A DNA stretch of 6,431 nucleotides from an uncultured Chloroflexota bacterium (lineage in GTDB: Bacteria; Chloroflexota; Limnocylindria; Limnocylindrales; Limnocylindraceae). The notes under the pieces are model-generated. The model was not told where the DNA came from. It saw nothing but the letters and a program-made list of their open reading frames with translations, and did not search any database. The position numbers and the translations under genes were made by a program. Location: NCBI GenBank assembly GCA_937864085.1, contig CALMIH010000017.1:1-6431 (forward strand). The letters run 5' to 3'. Below, piece by piece: positions 1 through 5,470 of the stretch. How positions within the stretch are numbered: the stretch's first letter is position 1; each line of letters opens with the position of its first letter.

Positions 1-712
1 CCATCTCGCCGTCACCGAGGAAGGCCCAGACGCGACTATTAGATGTATCAGCGAGTCCGCGATTATGGAGATAGCGGTTGTAGCGCGCCTGATAAATGGA
101 TCCGATCCCGCCGAGACCCATGGAGACGGTTGGGAACTCCCAGAAATCTGGGAGGAGGCGCGGATGCGGATATGAGGGAAGCCCGCCAGGGCCCGCCGTC
201 TCCTGTCTAAAGCGGTCGAGCTGCGGCGCGCTGATGCGCCCCTCGAGATACGCGCGCGAGTAGATCCCAGGCGCGGCGTGTCCCTGATAGAAGATCTGGT
301 CGCCAGCGCCACCCTGCTTCCCGCGGAAGAAGTGGTTGAAGCCAACCTCGTAGAGGCTCGCCGCGCTCGCATACGTTGCCAAGTGTCCACCGATCCCTGG
401 ATGCTCCTTATTGGCGCGAAGCACCATCGCCGCCGCATTCCAGCGCACGATGTGGCGAATGCGCGTCTCCATCGCCTCGTCACCAGGGAAGGTTGGCTCA
501 TCGCTCGTCTTGATCGTGTTGATGTACGGGGTGGTGGCGAGCGTTGGCAGATCAACGCCAAGGTCTCTCGCCCGCGACATCAGGCGCATCATCAACAGCT
601 TGGCCCGCTCGGGGCCGTGGGCGGTGACCGAACGCTCGAGTTCGGCGATCAGGCGCGCCGTATCGGCGGGGTCCGTGTCCGGGATCTGCTCAAGGAAATC
701 GAAGGTTTGCAC
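1..712 (-). CDS. aceE: Pyruvate dehydrogenase E1 component, homodimeric type (N-terminal part)
   Basis: Cytoplasmic thiamine diphosphate enzyme that decarboxylates pyruvate and passes the acetyl group to the lipoyl E2 subunit of the pyruvate dehydrogenase complex. Only the first 237 codons of a protein usually near 890 residues are present. The minus-strand translation matches E. coli-type AceE throughout: an N-terminal helical segment, then TPYINTI, IRHIVRWNAAAMVLRAN, GGHLATYASAASLYEVGFNH, YQGHAAPGIYSRAYLEGR, SYPHPRLLPDFWEFPTVSMG and finally FLGDGEM at residues 231-237. FLGDGEM opens the thiamine diphosphate-binding motif, where the window ends. The start is taken as GTG at 712-710: an in-frame TAG lies only 6 bases upstream, and residues 1-60 align with the AceE N-terminus, so no longer start is possible. 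It is divergent from pncA, with 32-38 bases between the starts. The family call is firm. Whether the gene is intact beyond the window cannot be seen. Confidence 0.95.
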   Translation of the reverse strand, partial: MQTFDFLEQIPDTDPADTARLIAELERSVTAHGPERAKLLMMRLMSRARDLGVDLPTLATTPYINTIKTSDEPTFPGDEAMETRIRHIVRWNAAAMVLRANKEHPGIGGHLATYASAASLYEVGFNHFFRGKQGGAGDQIFYQGHAAPGIYSRAYLEGRISAPQLDRFRQETAGPGGLPSYPHPRLLPDFWEFPTVSMGLGGIGSIYQARYNRYLHNRGLADTSNSRVWAFLGDGEM

Positions 713-714
713 TG

Positions 715-720
715 CCCCCT
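715..720 (-). promoter_or_regulatory. Ribosome binding site of aceE, overlapping a stop codon
   Basis: On the minus strand AGGGGG ends 2 bases before the GTG start. Its first two bases form part of an in-frame TAG (721-719). That TAG closes a five-codon ORF (ATG at 736, encoding MGRYP) whose stop sits 6 bases before GTG. The spacing is short for a Shine-Dalgarno site, so the assignment is tentative. It is recorded because it fixes the start of aceE. Confidence 0.4.
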
Positions 721-738
721 AAGGGTAGCGCCCCATGC

Positions 739-743
739 GAGGA
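739..743 (+). promoter_or_regulatory. Candidate Shine-Dalgarno site of pncA
   Basis: GAGGA lies 1 base before ATG 745 but 7 bases before GTG 751. By spacing alone it favours GTG 751 as the true start of pncA. The same few bases, read on the minus strand, give TATCCT, a possible -10 element for aceE, so this spot may serve both genes. Confidence 0.35.
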
Positions 744-744
744 T

Positions 745-1341
745 ATGGGGGTGACCAAGAAGCGCCGCGCTCTCCTGATCGTCGATATGCAGCGAGACTT
801 TGCCCACCCTGGGGGGAGCCTCTTTATCCCTAGCGCCCCCGAGATCGTGCCAGCGCTGATGGGTCTCATTGAGGAGGCGCGCCGTGAAGGGGTCTCCCTT
901 GCTTGGAGCCAAGACTGGCACCCTGCGCAAACCCCACACTTTGAGACATTTGGTGGAAGCTGGCCCGAGCATTGCATCGCAGGAACACCAGGCGCAGAAC
1001 TGCTTCCAGAACTTACGGCGCTCAGGGCGCCAGAGGACATCCTGATTCGTAAGGGCGTCACTGGGGAGGATGGCTACAGTGCATTCACGGTGCGCAATAT
1101 TCTCACTGAAGTGGAACAGCCAACAAAACTGAATGCGCAATTGCAAGAACGAGGGGTTGAGCTCATCACCATCGTAGGCGTGGCAACTGACTGGTGCGTG
1201 CGCGCGTCAGCCCTTGACGCACTGGCCGCCGGTTACGCCGTTGAGGTGGTCGCCGAAGCTACTGCCGGCGTGAACCTTCAGCCAAACGACAGTGCCACAG
1301 CGATCGCCGAGATTGTCGCCGCAGGCGGCGTGATTCACTAG
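745..1341 (+). CDS. pncA: Nicotinamidase (isochorismatase-fold amidohydrolase)
   Basis: Hydrolyses nicotinamide to nicotinate and ammonia, the entry step of the Preiss-Handler route of NAD salvage. All known PncA active-site elements are visible. The catalytic triad is Asp14 (LIVDMQRDF), Lys103 (IRKG) and Cys151 (ATDWCV). The metal ligands are Asp57 and His59 (SQDWHPA), His65 and His76 (WPEHC). The late signature AGVNLQPNDSA, typical of PncA, is also present. Trp replaces the commoner Tyr before the catalytic Cys. At 198 residues the length fits the family (about 185-215). The start could be ATG 745 or, two codons later, GTG 751. GAGG at 739-742 is too close to 745 but well spaced for 751, so the shorter form is a real alternative. 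The stop overlaps the next gene's GTG by one base, suggesting co-transcription with the SRPBCC gene. A broader amidohydrolase role is possible but unlikely given the complete motif set. Confidence 0.93.
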   Translation: MGVTKKRRALLIVDMQRDFAHPGGSLFIPSAPEIVPALMGLIEEARREGVSLAWSQDWHPAQTPHFETFGGSWPEHCIAGTPGAELLPELTALRAPEDILIRKGVTGEDGYSAFTVRNILTEVEQPTKLNAQLQERGVELITIVGVATDWCVRASALDALAAGYAVEVVAEATAGVNLQPNDSATAIAEIVAAGGVIH

Positions 1342-1883
1342 TGCCAGCAATGCTTGTTCCCGTTGTGCTCTTCACACTCATCGCGCTCAGCCTTGCACTC
1401 ATTGTGGAACCACGCCTCGCCTCAGCCGTACGAAGCGGATCCCTTCAACGCCCAGAGATTCGTATGTCAATCGTAATCAACGCGCCAATAGCAAGCGTCT
1501 GGGAGATCGCTGCGGATGTCCAGCGTCAGCCTGAGTGGATGCACGAGATGAAACGCGTCGAAATGATCACACCTGGACCGATCCGCGTTGGATCACGCGG
1601 AAGTGCAACGGTGCGCATCTTTGGCATCTCAACTACGGACGACGTTGTCATCACGCGGCTTGAACCCCCACACGCATTCGGCATTCGGCATGAGGGGCGT
1701 TTCACTGGCGAGGGCTTGCTGCTGTTCAGCGCCACGCCAGAGGGGGGCACGCTGATCAACTGGACGGAATACTTGCGGCCACCGCTATTCGCAACAATCG
1801 GAGGGTTCGTGCAGCGCCCAATTCTCGGTGCAATCTTCCGTTCAGATCTACGCCACCTGAAGCGACTCGTCGAGGCAGGCTAG
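1341..1883 (+). CDS. Membrane-anchored SRPBCC (START/polyketide-cyclase fold) protein
   Basis: A 180-residue protein of unknown substrate. Residues 4-22 are an unbroken hydrophobic helix that should anchor it in the cytoplasmic membrane. Arginines soon after it (25, 31) suggest that the C-terminal part faces the cytoplasm. Residues about 41-178 read as one SRPBCC domain, a helix-grip fold with a deep ligand pocket. The evidence is the strand MSIVINAPIASVWEIAADV, the following PEWMHEM helix, central strands with DDVVITRLEPPHAFGIRHEG, an NWTEYLRP strand and a long C-terminal helix. Family members bind or act on lipids, polyketides and other hydrophobic molecules; nothing here shows which. The start is GTG 1341, inside the pncA stop (TAGTG), so translation is probably coupled; ATG 1350 is the alternative. 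The gene ends with a tandem TAGTAG. The fold call is good; function is unknown. Confidence 0.8.
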   Translation: MPAMLVPVVLFTLIALSLALIVEPRLASAVRSGSLQRPEIRMSIVINAPIASVWEIAADVQRQPEWMHEMKRVEMITPGPIRVGSRGSATVRIFGISTTDDVVITRLEPPHAFGIRHEGRFTGEGLLLFSATPEGGTLINWTEYLRPPLFATIGGFVQRPILGAIFRSDLRHLKRLVEAG

Positions 1884-1893
1884 TAGAGACGGG

Positions 1894-2343
1894 TTAGCCA
1901 CCGCAGCTAATCAGCAGCGGGATCGGCTCGGCGCCAAAGGCGCGCAGTTCGCGCTCCACGCTCACTGTGGCGCCAGGCTCAATCCGTTCTGTAGTGACGA
2001 TCTCCTGGACGCCGGCGCTGCCGAGTTTGGTGGTGGTGACGCGGCAGGTTGCAGCACCGCCGCCGCTCCCAGTATTCTTCACGCTCACTTGAACGGAGAG
2101 ACCGCCGGGAACTGAGATCGCCGGCGTCATCTGCACGTCAAACGGTCCGATCCCCTTCACCGAACTTGCGGCGAGCGAGGCGAGAATCAGAACGGCGGCG
2201 CCGATCCCAAGGAAGACGGTGCCGTGCGTCTGGCTTGCAGATGGTTGGGCGAGCCCCAGCGGATTGCAGCGCTCACAGAGCGCAGTCTGCAGCGAGACGG
2301 GGGCTCCGCAACGAACACACGGTTGCGTCAGTACTTTGCTCAT
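1894..2343 (-). CDS. Zinc-ribbon, single-pass membrane protein with extracytoplasmic beta-domain
   Basis: An uncharacterised 149-residue protein with three parts. Residues 9-26 form a zinc ribbon with two CxxC knuckles (Cys9, Cys12, Cys23, Cys26), followed by the linker NPLGLAQPSASQTHG. Residues 42-61 are a hydrophobic transmembrane helix. Residues about 68-149 look like an Ig-like or CARDB-type beta-sandwich (VSVKNTG, then IEPGATVSV), with Cys100 and Cys147 well placed to form a disulfide outside the cell. This predicts ribbon in and beta-domain out. I recall similar small proteins from Chloroflexota and related lineages annotated only as hypothetical; that is memory, not a search. Its ATG overlaps the stop of the LLM oxidoreductase gene (ATGA), so it is the last gene of a three-gene unit and probably translationally coupled. 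A role in envelope protein interaction or redox sensing is speculation. Confidence 0.8.
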   Translation of the reverse strand: MSKVLTQPCVRCGAPVSLQTALCERCNPLGLAQPSASQTHGTVFLGIGAAVLILASLAASSVKGIGPFDVQMTPAISVPGGLSVQVSVKNTGSGGGAATCRVTTTKLGSAGVQEIVTTERIEPGATVSVERELRAFGAEPIPLLISCGG

Positions 2344-3188
2344 GCGTGCATCATCGCAGAAAGTGCGGCAACGTCACGCGCGCTTCGTACCGTGATGATC
2401 GCCTCGTCGGCACCCGCCGCTCGTTGCTCCGCAAGCCATGCGTCAGGGCTGCTGCCGAACGGCGTCTCCGCGAGCGACTCGCCTCTCCCGAGCTCCTGCA
2501 TCACAACGGCGCTGACGCTCCCTGCCGCACGACCACTGCGCATCTCCTCTTCCCGTAGACGCGTAGCCCCCGCAGCAAAGGTTGCGACAGGGGCGATCCA
2601 GCCGTCCCCCTCTGTTGCCGCAAGCCGAATGCTTTCTGGGTGATCGCCCGCAATGTAGAGCGGCACGCGCTCCTTCGGACGCGGGGACGAGACAGCGCCA
2701 TCAAGTGCAACGCGGCCACTCAGTGCAGCGCGTGTAACCCGCGCCGCTGGGTCGCCCTCAAGCAGTGCGCGGAAGATTGCAACGGAGTCCGCGAGCTGCT
2801 CCAGCCGCTCGCCGCTGCTGCCGAATGGAATGCCGAGCGCCTGATGCTCAGCCGCATCACCACCAGCGCCGAGTCCAATAAGGAGTCGACCCGGTGCGAA
2901 CGAAGTGATGGTGGCGACCGACTTTGCAACGAGCGCTGGATGGCGCTTGGTGACATCAAGCACCAGCGTGCCGACGCAGAGTGCCGGGTGCCGAGCGAGT
3001 GCCGCTGACGCGAGGGTCAGGGCTTCAAGGACTGGACGCTCTGGCGCGCCACGCCCCATCAGGTGATCCCATATCCAGACACGCGTGATCGGTAGTTGCG
3101 CTAACTCACCAGCAAGATCGAGCCACTCGTTTGCTGGTAGTCCGATCGTGCCGAGCGCAACACCGAGGCGCGGCGTGCTCCCAGTCAA
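2340..3188 (-). CDS. LLM-class (bacterial luciferase-like) flavin- or F420-dependent oxidoreductase
   Basis: A TIM-barrel oxidoreductase of the luciferase-like monooxygenase superfamily, whose members use reduced FMN or F420. Supporting features are the N-terminal strand RLGVALGTIG (7-16), VWIWDHL (37-43) with the Asp-His typical of this fold, VLDVTKRHPALVAKSVATI (77-94), the GRLLIGLGAGG turn (100-110) that contacts the cofactor phosphate, and PLYIAGDHPESIRLAATEGDGWI in the second half. At 282 residues it is somewhat short for the superfamily (often 290-350). The substrate cannot be told from sequence, and the cofactor is not decided. F420 is plausible because the neighbouring opposite-strand unit makes and uses F420. 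The start is TTG 3188-3186, overlapping the stop of the nucleoside phosphorylase gene (TTGA); no nearby in-frame ATG precedes the first conserved strand. Its stop overlaps the ATG of the zinc-ribbon gene. Confidence 0.88.
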   Translation of the reverse strand: MTGSTPRLGVALGTIGLPANEWLDLAGELAQLPITRVWIWDHLMGRGAPERPVLEALTLASAALARHPALCVGTLVLDVTKRHPALVAKSVATITSFAPGRLLIGLGAGGDAAEHQALGIPFGSSGERLEQLADSVAIFRALLEGDPAARVTRAALSGRVALDGAVSSPRPKERVPLYIAGDHPESIRLAATEGDGWIAPVATFAAGATRLREEEMRSGRAAGSVSAVVMQELGRGESLAETPFGSSPDAWLAEQRAAGADEAIITVRSARDVAALSAMMHA

Positions 3189-3964
3189 CGCGCGCCGAGC
3201 TGTGCCGCCGCCTTCAGTGCGGCGCCGATCGTTCGATCAATGCGCTGGATCAGCTCATCTTCTGGGAGTCGGTACCAGGCCTCGTTGCCCCCCTTCCGCT
3301 TCTCTTCCACGAGCTTTGGATCGCGAATCGTGTCGGAGACGGTGAGGATGGTGCCAGCACGAACTGGTCGACCTTTCGCGCGCTCGCGCATCGCAAGGAG
3401 GAAGAGTGCCGCCGACTCCATCTCCACGCCGAGGTAGCCGCGCGTCCCCCATCGCGCCGTCCCCTGTGGCTCTGGGTCGTAGAAGACATCGGAGGTCACG
3501 ATCGGACCAACATGCGTGGTCAGGCCCTCCGCCTTTGCGGCGGCGACTAGCGCGTTCGTCACATCGAAATCAGCGGTTGGTGCGGTTGGCTCATTGAAGC
3601 CGAGGATCGGCCCGATCCCAGAACTTGCAACCGCAGCAGATGCCACGAGAACATCACCCGTATCAAGGTGCAAGAAGCCACCACAGGTTCCAACGCGGAT
3701 GAAGGTCTCAACGCCAAGGTTCAGTAACTCTTCAACAACGATCGAGGTGGTCGGTGTCCCCATGCCCGTCGTCTGCACACTTACTGGGACGCCGTTCACC
3801 GTGCCGGTGTACCCGAGCAGGCCGCGATGATCATTGACGAGCTTCGCCTTCTCAAGGCCACCATCAAAGCGCGCCGCGATCCGCTTGGAGCGGTTCGGGT
3901 CGCCTGGGAGGAGGACAACTGGGGCGTAATCCCCTGACTCCGCATGAAGATGGATCTGCGCCAT
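3185..3964 (-). CDS. Purine nucleoside phosphorylase (NP-1 / DeoD-like family)
   Basis: Cytoplasmic enzyme of 259 residues that splits nucleosides with phosphate into free base and ribose-1-phosphate. NP-1 motifs are complete: His5/His7 before ESGD, LPGDPNR (19-25) for phosphate, NDHRGLLGYTG with Arg47 (E. coli DeoD Arg43), IRVGTCGG (89-96) with Arg90 and Thr93 at the phosphate site, VEMESAAL (180-187) for the ribose, and VSDTI with Asp211. The Ser-Asp at 210-211 matches purine phosphorylases (E. coli Asp204) rather than uridine phosphorylase, whose corresponding region is different. An archaeal MTA phosphorylase-like specificity remains possible. The start is ATG 3964, supported by GGAGG 4 bases upstream and by alignment with the family N-terminus. 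The frame stays open upstream to 4234, but that stretch lies antisense to the PPOX gene and has no family similarity. First gene of the minus-strand unit; its stop overlaps the TTG of the LLM gene. Confidence 0.9.
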   Translation of the reverse strand: MAQIHLHAESGDYAPVVLLPGDPNRSKRIAARFDGGLEKAKLVNDHRGLLGYTGTVNGVPVSVQTTGMGTPTTSIVVEELLNLGVETFIRVGTCGGFLHLDTGDVLVASAAVASSGIGPILGFNEPTAPTADFDVTNALVAAAKAEGLTTHVGPIVTSDVFYDPEPQGTARWGTRGYLGVEMESAALFLLAMRERAKGRPVRAGTILTVSDTIRDPKLVEEKRKGGNEAWYRLPEDELIQRIDRTIGAALKAAAQLGAR

Positions 3965-3968
3965 GGTG

Positions 3969-3973
3969 CCTCC
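3969..3973 (-). promoter_or_regulatory. Ribosome binding site of the nucleoside phosphorylase gene
   Basis: GGAGG on the minus strand stands 4 bases before ATG 3964. It is the clearest Shine-Dalgarno sequence in the window. It decides for the 259-residue protein against the longer open frame that runs back to 4234. Confidence 0.7.
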
Positions 3974-4015
3974 GCAACTACTGGGCCCACCAGGGACGGC
4001 GGGCACCGTTCCGTG

Positions 4016-4025
4016 TAGCGTACGC
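4016..4025. promoter_or_regulatory. Possible shared divergent promoter core with an 8-bp palindrome
   Basis: The 64-base gap between the phosphorylase and PPOX genes contains GCGTACGC (4018-4025), a perfect palindrome. Overlapping it are TAGCGT on the plus strand (4016-4021) and TACGCT on the minus strand (4022-4017). Both fit the TAnnnT -10 pattern common in high-GC bacteria. The plus-strand element would place transcription start at 4028-4029, exactly at the PPOX ATG, which has no Shine-Dalgarno site; a leaderless mRNA would explain that. The minus-strand element would leave a leader of about 45 bases with a good Shine-Dalgarno site. No convincing -35 elements are seen, so this is a weak call. 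Confidence 0.3.
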
Positions 4026-4028
4026 CTC

Positions 4029-4472
4029 ATGAGCGCAGAGCGGCTGAACGACCCCGCGATTCGGGCCTTCCTTGAACGGCCCCGCTTCGCCACGCTCTCT
4101 ACGGTGAACGCGGACGGCGCCCCCTTCTCCGCCGTGGTCTGGTATGCCCTTGAGGGCGACCGCATTCTCTTCAATAGCTCCAACGGGCGCCGCTGGCCGG
4201 CGAACCTGCGCCGCGACCCACGCGTCGCCCTCATGGTTGAAGAGGGCTACAACTACGTTCAGCTCGTTGGACGAGTGCACATCATTGATGACCAAGAGGC
4301 GGCTCACGCACAGATGGCGAAGATCACCGCGCGCTACATCACGAAGCCGGAGCTGCTTGAGGCACGCATTGCCGAATTCCGTGCGCAAGAGCGAATCGGA
4401 TTCGAACTCACCCCGAGCGCGATCTTCACTCACGGCGAACCTGGGGTGAAGCGCACCGTTGGAGCGTCCTGA
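4029..4472 (+). CDS. PPOX-class probable F420-dependent oxidoreductase (split beta-barrel)
   Basis: A 147-residue split beta-barrel protein of the flavin/deazaflavin oxidoreductase group related to pyridoxamine 5'-phosphate oxidase and to mycobacterial Rv1155-type proteins. These proteins use F420H2 or flavin to reduce small molecules. Visible family features are PRFATLSTVNADGAPFSAVVWYALEGDRILFNS (18-50), GRRWPANLRRDPRVALMV (52-69) and the strand YVQLVGRVHII (75-85). The C-terminal half is a helix-rich stretch ending in IGFELTPSAIFTHG. The physiological substrate is unknown. F420 use is inferred from the family and from the two F420 genes directly downstream. The start is ATG 4029; no in-frame start lies between it and 3963, and the upstream codons lie in the divergent promoter gap. 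No Shine-Dalgarno site precedes it. Only 2 bases separate its stop from the next ATG. Confidence 0.88.
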   Translation: MSAERLNDPAIRAFLERPRFATLSTVNADGAPFSAVVWYALEGDRILFNSSNGRRWPANLRRDPRVALMVEEGYNYVQLVGRVHIIDDQEAAHAQMAKITARYITKPELLEARIAEFRAQERIGFELTPSAIFTHGEPGVKRTVGAS

Positions 4473-4474
4473 TC

Positions 4475-5470
4475 ATGGCGAGTGGTGCATCAAAGATCGG
4501 CTACGCGGCAATGCTGGAGCAGTTCGGGCCGCAGGAGATCGTCGACTTCTCCGTTGCCGCTGAACGCGCCGGCATGAGCGGCATCATGGCCGCCGATCAC
4601 TTCCAGCCGTGGGTGCCAGAACAGGGGAATGCGCCGTTCGTCTGGAACGTCATGACCCTCCTTGCAGAGAAGACGAAGGGCGACATCGGCCCTGGTGTCA
4701 CCTGCCCTGGGTGGCGCATGCATCCTGCAACGGTGGCGCAAGCATCGGCAACACTCGCCGCCATGTACCCAGGTCGACACTGGCTCGGGCTCGGCTCAGG
4801 CGAGGCACTCAACGAACATGTGGTGGGCGGCTACTGGCCCGAGGTTGGGGAACGCATCGCGCGCATGTTTGAAGCGATTGAAATCATTCGAAAGCTCTTC
4901 ACCGGCAAAGAGGTGAAGCACGCTGGCCGCTGGTACCAGCTGGAGAGCACCCGACTCTGGACGCTCCCAGCAGAGTTGCCGCCGATCTACGTAGCAACGG
5001 CGGGGCCGGTCACGGCGAAGAAGACGGGTGAACTCTGCGACGGGATCATCACCGTGGGTGCTGCAGACGAGAAGATTCAAACCGTCTTTGAGAAGTTCGC
5101 GGAGGGAGCACGCGCGGCGGGGAAGAACCCAGACACCATGCCGAAGATCCTGCAGGTCCATCTCTCCTGGGCGCCAACAGATGAAGAGGCGCTCGCGAAC
5201 GCGCTGCGCGAGTGGCCGAATGGCGGGATGAAGTTCCCGAAGCAGGACATCCGCAACCCCGCCGACTTCCAACAGATGGCGAAGCTCGTTCGGCCAGAAG
5301 ACTTCACTGGGCGCATGCTGATATCCAGTGATCTTGTTGCACATCAGAAAACAATCCAGCGCTACCTAGACATGGGCTTTGACAAGATCTACCTGCACAA
5401 CGTTGGGCGCAACCAGGTCGAGTGGGCCGAAGCCTTCGGCCGTGAGGTGCTCCCCGGCCTCACAGCGTGA
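4475..5470 (+). CDS. F420-dependent glucose-6-phosphate dehydrogenase-like enzyme (LLM superfamily)
   Basis: A 331-residue TIM-barrel enzyme close to mycobacterial Fgd1 (336 residues), which oxidises glucose-6-phosphate and reduces F420. Conserved elements are KIGYAAMLEQFGP (7-19), AADHFQPW (39-46) with Asp41, His42 and Trp46, MHPATVAQASATLAAMYPGR (82-101), GSGEALNE (107-114) with Glu110, and PPIYVATAGP (169-178). These match Fgd1 His40, Trp44 and Glu109, the catalytic and F420-facing residues. Of the Fgd1 phosphate contacts, Lys259 and Arg283 correspond to Lys256 and Arg280. Lys198, Thr195 and Gln47 appear to be replaced by Ala197, Val194 and Glu49, in an alignment made by eye from memory. 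The family is therefore clear, but glucose-6-phosphate as substrate is not; another sugar phosphate or alcohol is possible, and no fgd symbol is given. The gene sits between the PPOX gene (2-base gap) and cofD (GTGA overlap). Confidence 0.88.
   Translation: MASGASKIGYAAMLEQFGPQEIVDFSVAAERAGMSGIMAADHFQPWVPEQGNAPFVWNVMTLLAEKTKGDIGPGVTCPGWRMHPATVAQASATLAAMYPGRHWLGLGSGEALNEHVVGGYWPEVGERIARMFEAIEIIRKLFTGKEVKHAGRWYQLESTRLWTLPAELPPIYVATAGPVTAKKTGELCDGIITVGAADEKIQTVFEKFAEGARAAGKNPDTMPKILQVHLSWAPTDEEALANALREWPNGGMKFPKQDIRNPADFQQMAKLVRPEDFTGRMLISSDLVAHQKTIQRYLDMGFDKIYLHNVGRNQVEWAEAFGREVLPGLTA

Noticed and set aside
278..754. Plus-strand 158-residue open frame at the left end
   Set aside because: It lies opposite aceE, whose minus-strand translation is unmistakable. 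Its composition is that of an antisense shadow in GC-rich DNA.
2049..2643. Two overlapping plus-strand frames (2049-2558 and 2224-2643) opposite the zinc-ribbon and LLM genes
   Set aside because: Arg- and Ser-rich translations without domains; the minus-strand genes have clear motifs and overlapping start-stop junctions.
4028..4031. TCATGA palindrome giving back-to-back ATG codons on both strands
   Set aside because: The plus ATG is the PPOX start, but the minus ATG only begins the unsupported phosphorylase extension. A 6-base palindrome is expected by chance.
3965..4234. Upstream extension of the phosphorylase frame to a 349-residue protein
   Set aside because: The extra residues are antisense to the PPOX gene, are rich in Arg and Ser like typical shadow translations, and match nothing in the family. 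A good GGAGG site and the family N-terminus fix the start at 3964.
4796..5344. 182-residue minus-strand frame opposite the Fgd-like gene
   Set aside because: No family resemblance and entirely inside a well-supported gene; a shadow frame.
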